Source: Bursaphelenchus xylophilus
Lineage: Eukaryota > Nematoda > Chromadorea > Rhabditida > Aphelenchoididae
NCBI GenBank assembly: GCA_904066235.2
Contig: CAJFCV020000005.1
Coordinates: forward strand, 2,108,001-2,172,000
Reading direction: 5' to 3'
Length of the DNA: 64,000 nucleotides
Position 1 is the first letter of the stretch. Every line of letters starts with the position of its first letter. This document shows, piece by piece, positions 25,137 to 36,096 of this stretch. The notes under the pieces were generated by a model. The model searched no databases and was not told where the DNA came from. It worked only from the letters and a program-made list of their open reading frames with translations. Made by a program: the position numbers and the translations under genes.

Positions 25137-25693
25137 TTTCGTCGAAATTCACGTACGGTTTCCTCGAAAACTACCTAAAGTAATTTACGTAAAGATGCTG
25201 GCTATCTCATAGAGTAAAAAATAACAACCTCGGATACAGTACTCGCGAACTTTACAATGTTCACGATCTTCTCCTTTCGAAATAATAAAATTCGCACAAA
25301 AACGGCAATAAAGGCACGAAGAAAAACTAATTTATCATGCAGTCTGCGCCCTGGCGTTGAGAGAGTATTCCATTTGGAGAGGGAAAGAAAAAAACGCAAA
25401 ATTTCCTCAGAAACCTCTCTGGCTCTCTCCACAAAACACTCATTATTTTCAAGTCAGGGCGCAGCTCGCATTATAAGCGAAAATTTTTGGAACGTTTCCA
25501 AAAATTTTCGCGCTTTGCAACGGAATGCCAACTTTTGGCATTGCTTGTTTTCGTGGTGGGAAAATCTTCGAGACTTGATGACAATAAAAATTTATGCAAA
25601 TTTCGGCATTACGTAGAGCAAAAAAGATGTCATTTGGTCCGAGATCAATTCGAAAACCGGTTGCTGAGGTTTCTCCTTCTCCTAGCTCGAGTG
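25137..25693. promoter_or_regulatory. Divergent intergenic region, CSE1 / secreted protein
   Basis: Only 557 bp separate the start of the minus-strand CSE1 gene from the start of the plus-strand secreted-protein gene, so this stretch must hold both promoters or one bidirectional promoter. A TTACTTTAG acceptor on the minus strand near 25,175 would suit 5'-UTR splicing or trans-splicing for CSE1. No TATA box is evident. Confidence 0.5.
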
Positions 25694-26599
25694 ATGTGGA
25701 TGCAGAAAGTGTTCATCTTCCTGGCCAGCACCCTGTTCTTGTGTTCCGCACAACAGTGGATGTTGGATCTGGACTTTCAGACACTCCCGGAGGCACATTC
25801 GAACACCGAGTGTTGCGCGTATTTCCAGTACAATCAACGGAGTGGATATTGCAGAGCCAAAATTGTCAGTTTGACCCTGTACTTGTACTAGGTGTAAGAT
25901 GGAAAAGAGGTAGAAGGAGACTACTGATTTTGACGAAACTTGGCAGAAAATTACTGTAGGGCCTAGTAATTATTTCGAGAAAATTTCAGCTCTCGGCGTT
26001 GGGAAATAAACGAGATATAACAATTTTAACTGAAAACGAGCCCTATTTTTACAGTAATCTCTCAATATCTCCGCAGTCTCTGCAAAACGCGGTCTGAAAC
26101 TTTCAGGCCTTGATTTGATTATCATTTGGAATAGTTTAGCCAAAAATTTTATAAATCGGGATGTTAAACTTGATCCACTCTTCTTGGATATTACACATGA
26201 CATAGCACGCTGAAAATCGCTCAAATTTATCTCTTATCATGATTTTTGTAAATCTCAACTCATAATTGTTCGTTTCAGCCAGCTGGAGTCCCCAACCATC
26301 ATAAGAAGAAGTTCTGCGAAATGGCCCAAGCGGCCCTCTACAATGGTATGTGTAATGTCGAAAAATCCCGATTTTTGGCAAGAAAATGACAAATCTTTTC
26401 TTGATATATGTTTTACAGGCTATAATACGCTTTGTAAAACACTATTTGCCCAGTTTTTTCGGAAAATTTATATTACACTAGACAAAAATTTCTTTTTTTT
26501 TTAATTTTTTCCTATTTTTTAGACAAACTTTGTGTGGCCCACATTCCGAAAGCCACCAATCGCGGAAAGTCGGGCGAATCATCGCAAGATATGGCTTAA
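25694..26599 (+). CDS. Small secreted cysteine-containing protein, unknown function
   Basis: Three exons: 25694-25864, 26279-26345, 26523-26599, giving 104 aa. The N-terminus (MWMQKVFIFLASTLFLCSAQ) is a good signal peptide with likely cleavage after CSA or AQ. The mature part has Cys at NTECCAYFQ, SGYC, KKFC and KLC, so five cysteines after the signal, and the strings PAGVPNHHKKKFCEMAQAAL and VAHIPKATNRG, which look conserved-type. The first donor is a GTCAGT, weaker than the usual GTAAGT; other donors would run into a stop. The alternative ATG at 25700 stays in frame. I do not recognise the family. A polyA signal follows at 26613. It is transcribed divergently from CSE1. Confidence 0.7.
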
Positions 26600-26612
26600 T
26601 TTGTCATGAGGA

Positions 26613-26618
26613 AATAAA
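26613..26618 (+). terminator. AATAAA polyadenylation signal
   Basis: AATAAA lies 14 bases after the stop codon of the secreted-protein gene and is followed by a copy of the dispersed TATATTACACATGATG motif. Confidence 0.6.
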
Positions 26619-28770
26619 TTTTATATTACACATGATGACAATTCAAAATAAACTCATTTTTTATGAAATATATGGGGTTTATTTAAGATATTACACGTTA
26701 TAAGAGATCCTCGGTGAATAACTTGTTTTTTCCATTCGAAAAATCCGCGAAAAGAGTGTTTGTGTTCGCTGAAGAGCAGAGAAACGAAGGTCGATTATAA
26801 TATTTTTGAAGAGAAAGGGCTCAAAATCCGTTCGATTCCACGGATTTTGAACGTTTTATGAGGGGAAATTACATGAATCCTCGATATTTTACTGAGCTGA
26901 CCCTTGAAATTGCCGTATTTATTGTTAAACGAACATTTTTTTATATTACACTTGATATCGAAGTCAAAAATTTTTTTATTTTGTGTCAGATTTTGATAGA
27001 TATTTATCGCACACCAACTATAAAGAGCTATTACAGCACTGTCAAGGCGTATGAAGCCTTGCAAAGGTCTTAAAACGCGATAATTTTCAAAAATCATCAA
27101 AAAATAGCCCGATTTCTGTAGAAAACTTGATATATCTTGGTTCTTTGTCAATTATGACCCCTCAAAATAGATGCAAATTCTAGCCAAGTCTATGAAAAGT
27201 CACTATGTTTCTTTTCAACTCATTTTTTACCAGGTAAAATACATTAATTCCCCATTTACTCAAAAATCATCAAAAAGTAGCCCTTTTTCTATAGAAAACT
27301 TAGTATAACTTGTGTTTTTGCCAATTATGATCCCTCAAAATGGTTGCAAATTCTAGCCAAGTCCATGCCATGACAAGTCACTATGCTTCTTTTCAACTCA
27401 TTTTTTACTCACTAAGCTACAGTAATTCCTCATTTTTTCCTACCTTCTTTGAGTTCGGGCCTTCCGATTTTTAACCGCTCAACTTTCGAAAACGGTCCTT
27501 TTCTGTGTGGAAAAAGCTTGGCTTTGCAAAGGGAACCCCATTAATCGTCTTGTTTTTTCTCCGTATTCCCAAAACTTTTACAATATTTTCGTTATTTTCG
27601 CCTTGCTCACTCTTTTTCGATGACTTTTTGACTTTTTCCCCTCAAAAAATAACTTTTTAAACCAACTTTTAGTCCAATTAAAGCTTGTTTTGCAAAATCC
27701 CCCCTTCATTTTTTATTTCCACAAACAATTTTTTACAAAACGACAGACTTTTTGTTATTTTTTGACCTTATCTTTCCCATCTGCCGGATGATTTTGCCCT
27801 TTTGTTTCGACGTCTGCTCGTTTGTTTTTTGCAAAGGTGATGCTGTTTTAAAGCTCTGCAATATATCTTTTCATATTTTTCATATTTTATACCCCGTCAT
27901 TTGTAAGCGCTTATCATCCCGAAATCGGATTAGAGGCGAGCTTTTGAATTAACGGTTTGGAAATTGAAAATGTTTGAACAACATGTGATACGAGCTTTTC
28001 ATTCGGGAAAAAATGGTTTATTAAGTTTGTGCTTTATCAAAAATGCTTGTTTAGGAAATTATAGTTGATGATAAAATGGTAACTACAAGTGCTTATGTAA
28101 TATAAAAAAAGTAGTGATCTAGGTGTTATCGATCTCAGATTTTTATGAAATTTTGCGCACACCTTGTCCCTAGGCCGTATATGAGTTTCTGATAATTTTA
28201 GCCAGAGCGTTGAAGGAACTGCCAAGATATTCAACGGGTTTTCTGACTGCGGAAAATGAGGAGAGACGGCCAGAGAAAAAAAAACATTTTTGGGAGAGGA
28301 TCGTTGAATATCTCGGCTAAAATGTGCAAGAATTTCTATGTGGGCCAACTAGATTTTGTAAAAAAATTTGATGAAAAATAAGCATTGTCTTTGTCACAAT
28401 CAAACCTCTTCAACGAATAACATAAAATTGATTCTTTGTAAAAGTTTTTGCTGTTATAAGGCTCGTTTTGGCCTAAAATTGATTTTTGGGACCCCGAAAA
28501 TGATTTGTTATAGACAGTCTTTGTTTTGTAGAGGTCATGCCGATTTTTTAGTACGAACTTTTCACTCTAAATGATAGAGGATTAATTGTCATTTTCAATC
28601 TGTTTACCTAATGTCTGCAGTCTTATAAAAAATTTATTTGTATCATAAACACTAAAAAAATGTAAAAAATGTCCTTGCGTGTCGTAAAAGCAATATTTAC
28701 CCGGAAATCTTTAATTAATTTTTGAATTTTCGTTTCAATTACTACATTACAATTTTACATACATATAGGA
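26619..28770. other. Intergenic, AT-rich; promoter side of the CHP gene
   Basis: No coding signal. It contains the 175-bp tandem duplication (27,085-27,436), a degenerate MITE family 3 fragment around 28,130-28,300 and dispersed TATATTACAC motifs near 26,620 and 26,940. Confidence 0.4.
27085..27436. repeat. Direct tandem duplication, ~175 bp, two copies
   Basis: Copies 27085-27255 and 27262-27436 share AATCATCAAAAA.TAGCCC, CAATTATGA.CCCTCAAAAT, GCAAATTCTAGCCAAGTC and CTTTTCAACTCATTTTTTAC in the same order. They are diverged by scattered substitutions. Confidence 0.75.
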
Positions 28771-31700
28771 ATGGGCAACAAACCAAGCGGTCCAATGTTG
28801 GATGAAGAGGAAATTCAGGGAATCTGCGCTTCAACTGGATGTAAGTTGGTATCTTTTGATGGAATTTTATGTTAAAGTCATATGTTCTTTTTTAGTTTTA
28901 ATAACAAAAGGTATAAGCCGACGTATTTTACAATTCATATTCAAAAAATCTCAATCTGACAGGGGAAGTACTAAAAGTGCGACGCTCAGATTTTCTTTAA
29001 AATTTGCACGAACGTCGGATATGGACTAAATATCAATTCCTGAAAGTTTTAGCTCGCGCTTTGCGGCCGCCGCCGAGATATCGAACGATTTTTGCCGCCG
29101 AGAGAGCACGATAACCGTGGATTGCGGTCAGAGAGAAAAGCGCTTTTTGGCCATAACTTTGGCACTTCCGTGCGGAAAAATGTGATTTTTTGTAGAAACA
29201 TTATCCTTTACGGTTGAAATAGGCATGAAACTTTTCGTGCCGAAATTCGGCAAAAAGTACTTAATTTTCGTTTACTTTCGATCGAAAAATCTCGGTTGTT
29301 TCTGCAAAGCGCGAGCTAGGATTCTCGGATATATCTTAGAAAACATTATTCTAAATTTGTGCCAAGTTTCATCAAAATCTGAGCGTCGCACTTGGAGTAC
29401 TTCCCCTGTGAATGCAATCGACTGGTCGAATTTCACAAATTTTTTTAGAATGTAAAGGTTCTGTATCTCGGCTGCAGTGCAACCTTTCATTCGGGGCAGA
29501 TCTGGTATTGGCCCAATATGTGTAGTCGACGTTACAAAATGGTTTGACCAGCCAGCCAATGGGCTGAAATCACAACTGAATTTTTTAATGGCTAGCCAAA
29601 AAATGGATCGGCTGGCCAAATAAATTACGTATGCCTATTTTTCACAGCTATTCCAAAGTTTTGGCCAGCTTTTTTCGAGATTTCAAAGCCATTCTGACAC
29701 ATTGGCTAGTTGATCCATCTTTTGGCAGCCAGTAAAAAATTTGGTTGTGATCTCAACTTATTGGCTAGCTGGTCAAAGAATTTTGCAACATTGGCTATGC
29801 ATTTTGGGCCAATACCCGATCTGCCAAATGAATGGTAACCGGATGCAGCGGCGCCAAAACTTTCAGGGATAAATAGGAAAAGTTCCGGATAAAATGTCGC
29901 TTCGTATTTTACAACTCATTATAAAAACATTTCCAGTCAACCGGAATCAACTCCTTCGCTTGCACAGAAGATTTGTGGAGCTGGATCGGGATGGGAATGG
30001 CTACCTGACCAAGGATGATATGATGCGCATCACTAAGCTCAATGTGAATCCGTTGGGAGAGCGGGTTGTGGACGCGTTTTTCACTGAAAGGTAAAACTTC
30101 TAGTCACTTTATTTCTAGTCACTTTTTAATTTTTAAAGGCCACTAAATTACTACAGGATATTTTTGATGAAACTTGGCACAAATTTCGAGTAAATTTTTC
30201 TAGGACGCTTTGCATTCCTAGCTCTCGCTTTGCAGAAACAACAGAGGCTTTTAGGTCGAACGTAAGCAAAAAACTCGCCTTTTTTTTCAAATTGCGGTAT
30301 GAAAAATTTACGGCCTATTTTTATCGTACAGCGTAATTTACACTTCCAGCCAAGACTACAGCGGGATGAATTACCGCGACTATGCCACAGAGGTCCCCTG
30401 CGAAAAAGTGTCATTCCCTCAGTTCGTAAAAGTGTTGGCGAGATTCCGTCCGCCCAGCAAGAAGGACGCCAACGAATTGAACACTAGACTCCAGAAGTTG
30501 CGATGTAAGTTATAACACATAGTCACTCCTGGGGCCCCACAGAGGAGTGAGAAATTAGGAGGTTTTTGATAGACTTTAATAATGTTTTGGAGGGTTTGTA
30601 CGCTCCTAATTCTAGAGCAATCATTGTAATACTACTTACGATTAGAATTCACTGTCAGGCCAAAAGCGGCTTTAACTTCCACCGGGCCGGTAAAAAAAAA
30701 TTTTTTGAAATGGGCCGGGACTAGAGGTGGCAATCGGGCCGGCCCAGGGCTTTTTCAAATTTGCTCAGGCCCGGCCCGATGAAAGCCCAGGCCGGCCCGG
30801 CCCGGTTTGGCCCGCTATACATAAAAGTTGGATAAAAGTCTTTGGACTTTCTACTGGAAGTTATTATGCTTTCCAGAAGGTTTTTACGTGTGTCTGCGCG
30901 AAATTAAAAAGTCTAGTCGGATGACTGGAACATCCGTACAGGTAGCTAAACCTTACAATTATCCAAAAAGTTGGATTGTATTAAATTTTTTAATCCTATA
31001 GGAAGTTAGCTATATAAAAGTATGGACGTTATAAGGTACATGGTTAACCAAAAACTGTTTAAACACTTTCATTTACATCAAGGAATCAAAACAGTGAAAT
31101 TTTTAAATCTATCATAAAAAAATTCGAAGATTTTTGCCCGACCCTTGCATATTTGGGTGGGATTTTACATATACATAATAAGTTACATATACATATAAAT
31201 ACATAATTTTAAAAGGTAGTAAAACAGCGTATAAGTCAAAAAAGGTTTAATCTAATTTCCATCATTTCTACAAAGCATTTGTGCTTTATTTTGCTGGTTT
31301 GGCATTAAAAATTTTTTTACTTATCTAGCTTCCGGGCCGGGCCGGGCCGAAAGTGTCGGCCCGGCCGACGGGCCGAAGCGGTCAGGCCGGCCCGGGGCTT
31401 TTTCAAATCTGATCAGGCCCGGCCCGGCCCGGCCCAATCACCGGGCCCGGCCGGGCCGGGCCGGCCCAGCCCGATTGCCACCTCTAGCCGGGACACCTTT
31501 TTCGGCACAAAGCCATGTCCAGGCTAGACATGGTTGGCGCAGCTTGGTGGAAATCTGGAAAGTGGTCGGTCCAAGCTGACTTCTTTTTGGAGTCGGGCTT
31601 GTGGCTCGACGTTTGTTTCCAGTGATGATCCAGTGGCAAAAAACGTATCATTTTGCATATGGGAGTATCAAAAAATGTAGTATAATGCCTCCCTCTCCAA

Positions 31701-32483
31701 CTAAAAAAAAGCCCCGTTTTGAAGGGTTCCCTCACAAAAAGAGCGGACGCGTTTTTGAAATCGGAATTTTTTCATTTGTAGAGGGAGGTATTTTGCTACA
31801 TTTTTTGATACTTCCGGGATGCAAAATGGAACGTTTTTTGCTACTGGATCATGTCCGCCACTGTAAGTCGGGATCGGCCACTTTTCTATATTTTGATCGG
31901 GCCGGGGGCTTAAAATTAGCCGTGCCAGCCATGTCCAGTTCAGTCGCGTCTTTTGGTGCGACATCGCGCTGATAATTTCATTATTTTCCCGACAAGCTGA
32001 TTCTAGTCCTTCCGGAAATTTGAAAGACTAAATTTTGGCGTTTGCACAGTGCGAAAAAAGTAAAGATGGGCAGCCTAAAAAAAGCCTATTGTACGGTGCA
32101 AAAAGGCACGAAATTGTACAGTGAAAAGTGAACTTTTGTTTTCCATGCCGCAAAAATTACTACAGAGACTTCCCTGACGAGCTAGTACGCCATAAAAAAC
32201 TTACCATGTAAAAACTTACACGTATACAAACTCACCATTTCCAGTCGCCTTTTCCATGTACGACCTGGAGAAGAACAACTACATAACGCGCGACGAATTC
32301 CGTCAGATTTTGCAAAAAATGGTCGGCGGCAATGTGAGTGACGAACAGCTGGACAGCATCGTGGACAGGACGATCGGAGAGGCGGATCAGGCCAAGGACG
32401 GGCAGATCTCGTTCGAGGAGTTTTGCAAGGCTATGCAACGGACCGATGTGGAGCAGAAAATGTCGATTCGGTTTTTGAGCTAA
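28771..32483 (+). CDS. Calcineurin B homologous protein (CHP-type EF-hand)
   Basis: Four exons: 28771-28840, 29937-30090, 30350-30504, 32245-32483, giving 205 aa (human CHP1 195). CHP proteins are Ca2+-binding cofactors of plasma-membrane Na+/H+ exchangers. The N-terminus MGNKPS fits N-myristoylation at Gly2. EF-hand loops: DRDGNGYLTKDD in exon 2 (near-canonical), DLEKNNYITRDE and DQAKDGQISFEE in exon 4. Family signatures NPLGERVVDAFF, ARFRPP, NVSDEQLDSIVDRTI and the C-terminus DVEQKMSIRFL match CHP rather than calcineurin B itself. The C. elegans relative is pbo-1; I leave the symbol empty because paralogs exist. Introns are long and host MITEs (28960-29408, 30722-31486) and foldbacks (29455-29850, 31622-31854). 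A polyA signal AATAAA is at 32516. Confidence 0.93.
28960..29408. mobile_element. MITE family 3 in CHP intron 1
   Basis: The left end CAGGGGAAGTACTAAAAGTG and right end CACTTGGAGTACTTCCCCTG are flanked by TGA target duplications. Internal sequence is shared with copies at 32533 and 35247, for example ATATCAATTCCTGAAAGTTT. Confidence 0.88.
29455..29850. mobile_element. Imperfect foldback element in CHP intron 1
   Basis: Left arm GGCAGATCTGGTATTGGCCC (~29490) mirrors right arm GGGCCAATACCCGATCTGCC (~29808). Several GGCTAGCC/GGCCAGCC variants lie within. No target duplication was resolved. Confidence 0.65.
30722..31486. mobile_element. hAT-like MITE with exact 8-bp target duplication
   Basis: Terminal inverted repeats TAGAGGTGGCAATCGGGC and GCCCGATTGCCACCTCTA, with subterminal GGCCCGGCCCGG arrays on both sides, are typical of a widespread group of hAT elements. 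The flanking 8-mers GCCGGGAC (30714-30721 and 31487-31494) are identical, as expected for hAT insertion. 765 bp, no transposase. It sits in intron 3 of the CHP gene. The intact duplication and GC-rich ends suggest a fairly recent insertion. Confidence 0.93.
31622..31854. mobile_element. Foldback element family C, short copy
   Basis: GATCCAGTGGCAAAAAACGT at the left mirrors ACGTTTTTTGCTACTGGATC at the right; the middle has the AAAAAGAGCGGACGCG loop shared with family members. It lies in CHP intron 3 next to the hAT MITE. Confidence 0.75.
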
Positions 32484-32515
32484 ACAGTGTAGACATGTAA
32501 AAGTGCTTTTGTGCC

Positions 32516-32521
32516 AATAAA
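32516..32521 (+). terminator. AATAAA polyadenylation signal of CHP gene
   Basis: Canonical hexamer 33 bases behind the CHP stop codon. Confidence 0.7.
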
Positions 32522-32532
32522 CGAATAATTAA

Positions 32533-32982
32533 CAAGGGATGTACTCCAAGTGCGACGCTCAGATTTTCTTTAAATTTTGCACACACGTCGGGTATGGACT
32601 AAATATCAATTCCTGAAAGTTTTAGCTCGCGCTTTGCGGGCGCCGCCGAGATATCGGACGATTAATGCCGCCGAGAGAGCACGCTAAATGTGGAGAGCGG
32701 TCAGAGGGAAAAAACACTTTTTGGCCATAACTTTGGCAGTTTCGTGCGAAAAAATTTGATCTTTTGTAGAAACATTATCCTTTACGGTAGAAATAGGCAT
32801 GAAAATTTTCGTGCCGAAATTCGGCAAAAAGTCCTAAATTTTCGCCGACTTTCGATCTAAAAATCTCGGTTGTTTCTGCAAAGCGCGAGCTAGGATTCTC
32901 GCATATATCTTAGAAAAAATTATTCTAAATTTGCGCCAAGTTTCATCAAAACCTGAGCGTCGCACTTGGAGTACTTCCCCCG
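32533..32982. mobile_element. MITE family 3 just downstream of CHP
   Basis: Left end CAAGGGATGTACTCCAAGTG, right end CACTTGGAGTACTTCCCCCG, flanked by TAA on both sides. It is inserted about a dozen bases after the CHP polyadenylation signal. Confidence 0.88.
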
Positions 32983-33244
32983 TAAATCAAAATTTACTGT
33001 ATTCTCACAAAAAAAAATAAATTAAAAAAATTAAAAAATGAATTATGAGTACGATTTTTTTTTGAATCCTTCACAGTAGTATGTTGTAGTAATCTGTACA
33101 GGTTACCTGGGTGTTATTTAGGTAGCGGTAATACGATGAGTTTACGTCTAGCCCCGCCACTGTCTAATAGAAGAGAGTAGTAAGGCCCAGGAATATTAAT
33201 ATACTGTAATATTACTCCTTATTCCAGAGGTCTGCTCTGCACCC

Positions 33245-33310
33245 CTACGGGTCAGACGTCGGGAGACTCCGCTTTCTCTTTCGATCCGGCTAAGTCTGCC
33301 GCGACAAATC
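33245..33310. repeat. ~55-bp block shared with 63,435-63,500
   Basis: GTCGGGAGACTCCGCTTTCT...CTGCCGCGACA here corresponds to GTCGGGAGGCTCCGCCTTCT...CTGCCGCGACA at the right end, roughly 80-85% identical with one indel. It links the two compositionally odd regions of the window. Confidence 0.6.
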
Positions 33311-33809
33311 CTTCTCAATTTTCGATCGGGTTTTTCGTATGTTGACTAATACGATAGCTCCCAACGGCTGTGTGTTGATGGGTCATTACGTCTCTTTTGC
33401 CCCGAGGTATGTAGTTCGAAACTGTGGCAACATATTGCATATAGAATAACTATGCTTTCCTCATTGACGTTTTATTATCTCTCCGGACCAGTAAGCTATC
33501 TTCAGGAAAGTTGATTTTACCATGAAGTTTGGCACATGCAATGCACAAACATTAATTGTTCATTGATCTCGATAGGAACAACAGGAAAACGGAGGTTTGT
33601 AGGAGGAATAATCAATACTTTGTAAACACCATCATCCTTCACATATCCTGGAGGATCCCAGTGAACAACACCCGTACCTGTAAAGGTTAGGTAGCTCGGG
33701 AATTAACTCTATAAAATATCATTTAAAAAAAATTTATCCTGACAAGAAAACAAGCAAGAAAAAGGAAAGCAAAAATAAAACAAGCAAGAAAAAAAAAAGG
33801 AATTACGTT

Positions 33810-33903
33810 CTACGTTTTAAATATCTTCATTGCACGGGTGCAGAAGCATGTTGTGTTATACGCTACATGCCTACTTTTCTTAACACAATTTTCGCACATC
33901 ACA
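33810..33903 (-). pseudogene. Duplicated 3' fragment of the zinc-finger-like gene
   Basis: The minus strand reads YVMCENCVKKSRHVA...MKIFKT-stop, aligning with IVMCKKCVKKSRHVA...PKIFKT-stop of the gene at 34065-34608. The reading frame is kept although the middle is diverged and the upstream CPVC part is missing. Flanking AAACAAGCAAGAAAAAA sequence is duplicated as well (33,776 and 34,040). It is either a truncated tandem copy or an alternative last exon. Confidence 0.6.
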
Positions 33904-34064
33904 TATCATAAAAAGAAGAAAACAAGCAACCACCGTCTACAAATGGATTTTCTGAGAGATTCAGAAATTTGCATATCGCTCAATCAGGATTTCAAATTTA
34001 TTTTTTCAATAGAAATCAACATATCATAAAAAGAAGAAAACAAGCAAGAAAAAAGAATTAAGTA

Positions 34065-34608
34065 CTATGTTTTAAATATCTTTGGATCCTCATTACACGG
34101 CTGCAGAATTGCTTTAAATGCAACATGCCTACTTTTTTTAACACATTTTTTGCACATTACAATGTGCAATTCACAACAGTATATTTTTTCTCCATGCTTC
34201 ACCGTGCGGTAACAAACGGGGCATTCGTTTCGATAACTTTCGATAAACGTCATATTTCCCTTGGGGATAACTTAAAAAAATGATTATCTCTTGAATCAAA
34301 AAAAAAAAAAAACTTACGGAAGGTGCCGTATCTTTTCTTAAATTTTTTCAAAACTCTTTTCTTCTTCTTTTCGTACTGTATCAGCTCAATATTTTCCAGC
34401 TCACTGCTGGGGTTTGAAACGAAGAAGTTGACAATTAATCTGTTTCCATCGTGGACGTGAACATCAACCAGTGTGTTGAGTTCCTCGTTTTCTTCCTTTA
34501 CTTGCTCTATAAAGAAAATGTAACTTTAAAGAAAAAACATACTGATGGCTTTAAAAAAGAAAAAAAACATACCGATGACTTTATTGCATCCTCCAAACAA
34601 GCTTTCAT
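34065..34608 (-). CDS. Small protein with C-terminal zinc-binding-type motif
   Basis: Proposed exons 34608-34573, 34504-34318, 34270-34065, giving 142 aa; junction phases agree. The last exon encodes CPVC (C-x2-C), then CCELH and CKKC, a spacing that could bind one or two zinc ions in a RING/treble-clef-like way. The middle is basic (YEKKKKRVLKKFKKRYG). I do not recognise the family. The first exon is the least certain part: ATG at 34608 opens only 12 codons, and the donor-like sequence is duplicated nearby (34,548 and 34,574). A truncated copy of the last exon lies at 33810. Confidence 0.45.
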
Positions 34609-34653
34609 TTGATAACAGAAACCGAGCCGTGAGGACTCGGTTTTGTTTTACGT

Positions 34654-34872
34654 CTAATCTATTGATAGACGTTTGTTCAGTTGCGCGATCTCCCATGCCG
34701 TGAAACACAGGAGGTCTTCTAATTTTCTTAAATGGCCTTTGAGCCATTTTTTCCCTCTCCACATAATGCGCACATTGAGCAAATCAAAGTGCGGCTGCTC
34801 AGTGACTAGATTGCATAGGTCCTTAATTAAGAAGTCCAAATATTCGCGTAGTGCAGACTTAGACTTTGTCAT
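34654..34872 (-). CDS. Hypothetical 72-aa ORF, possible upstream exon
   Basis: Starts MTKSKSALREYLDFLIKDLC and runs to a stop at 34654, just upstream of the zinc-motif gene on the same strand. The sequence looks protein-like (amphipathic, few low-complexity runs), but no domain is recognised. It might be an earlier exon of the 34065-34608 gene or a separate small gene. Confidence 0.35.
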   Translation of the reverse strand: MTKSKSALREYLDFLIKDLCNLVTEQPHFDLLNVRIMWRGKKWLKGHLRKLEDLLCFTAWEIAQLNKRLSID

Positions 34873-34984
34873 TTTGCACAACTTTGGGCCTTTTTTTGAT
34901 GTCCTCTTTTTTTTATACAATCATTAAGCTTTGGCCATTAGTGAATTTTTAGGGTGTGATTTTTAAACTTCTTAATCAGGGCTA

Positions 34985-35200
34985 GGGGTAATGTTCCGGT
35001 ACTTTGGACATTTCATGCGTATATGGGTCGCACGAAAACCACCGCACAGCAAACACATGGCGTCTGATCCATTTTCAATCGTTTTAAAGATATTTTTTGT
35101 GAGGTCCTCCATTGACTTGTCTTTTTCAAAAAGAAGTCATAAATTTCAAATGCCTTCTTCCTCTCTAATGACATAATTTATTGCTTTGTCTGCTGTGTTG
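34985..35200 (-). other. Exon-like remnant with CCHC-type spacing
   Basis: The minus strand contains CLLCGGFRATHIRMKC, a C-x2-C-x6-H-x4-C spacing like a zinc knuckle, in an open segment to a stop near 34,985. Frames upstream are broken by stops, and a partly similar stretch recurs at 35,830-35,890. It is probably the remnant of a gene or element. Confidence 0.3.
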
Positions 35201-35246
35201 TGTTGTCCATTGGCAAAAACGCATGAAAGCAATCAAAAAGGATTAA

Positions 35247-35700
35247 CAAGGGGAGTACCCCAAGTGCGACGCTCAGATTTTCTTTAAATTTTGCACACAC
35301 GTTGGGAATAGACTAAATATCAATTCCTGAAAGTTTTAGCTTGCGCTTTGCAGGAGCCGCCGAGATAACAAATGATTTTTGCTGTCGAGGGAATACACTA
35401 AACGGGGAGAGCGGTCAGAGAGAAAAACAATTTTTGGCCATGACTTTGCAAGTTTCGCGCAGAAAAAAATGGTTTTTTGTGGAAGCATTACCCAATAAGG
35501 TAGAAATAGGTATGAAACTTTTCGTGCCGAAGTTCGGCAAAGATTGACAAATTTTCGCCGACTTTCGATCTAAAAATCTCGGTTGTTTCTGCAAATCGCG
35601 GGCTAGGATTCGCGGATATATCTTTGAAAAAATTATTCTATACTATATTTGTGCCAAGTTTCATCAAAATTTGAGTGTCGCACTTAGAGTACTTCCCCTA
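35247..35700. mobile_element. MITE family 3
   Basis: Left end CAAGGGGAGTACCCCAAGTG, right end CACTTAGAGTACTTCCCCTA, flanked by TAA. It is about 80% similar to the copies at 28960 and 32533. Confidence 0.85.
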
Positions 35701-35767
35701 TAAGGAGGATCTTTTAAACTTCTTTTGTGCTTTATTTTTAACTGTTTCAAAAGACATTTTCCACATT

Positions 35768-35816
35768 AAAGAGTGGGTTATATTTTTTGCCCAGCAAAAA
35801 ATATAACCCACTCTTT
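35768..35816. repeat. Perfect 23-bp inverted repeat, 3-base loop
   Basis: Arms AAAGAGTGGGTTATATTTTT(TGC) and the exact complement are separated by CCA. It would form a very stable hairpin. Function unknown. Confidence 0.8.
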
Positions 35817-36096
35817 TCAAGCTGAAGCCATAAATCCCCTCTAATTACATAATTTATTGCCTCGTCTGCCTTTTTGTTCATTGGGAAATGCTCAAAAGAC
35901 AGGAGGGCAAATATGTAAACAAAAAATAAAGTAAAGTCAATATTAACTTAAAAATTTTTAAACTCCACAGTAGACCCAACGAAGGGCCTACAGTAAAAGA
36001 AAAATCACAATTCGAAGGATTATCATTTCCATAGCGTATGTTTGCCGGTCACCAAACGTCTCAGTTTCACGTGCGGCAGCAATGACTGTATATATA

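Noticed and set aside
25594..25959. Open frame MSFGPRSIRKPVAEV... overlapping the secreted-protein exon
   Set aside because: The other frame has a signal peptide and joins in phase with two further cysteine-bearing exons; this frame does not.
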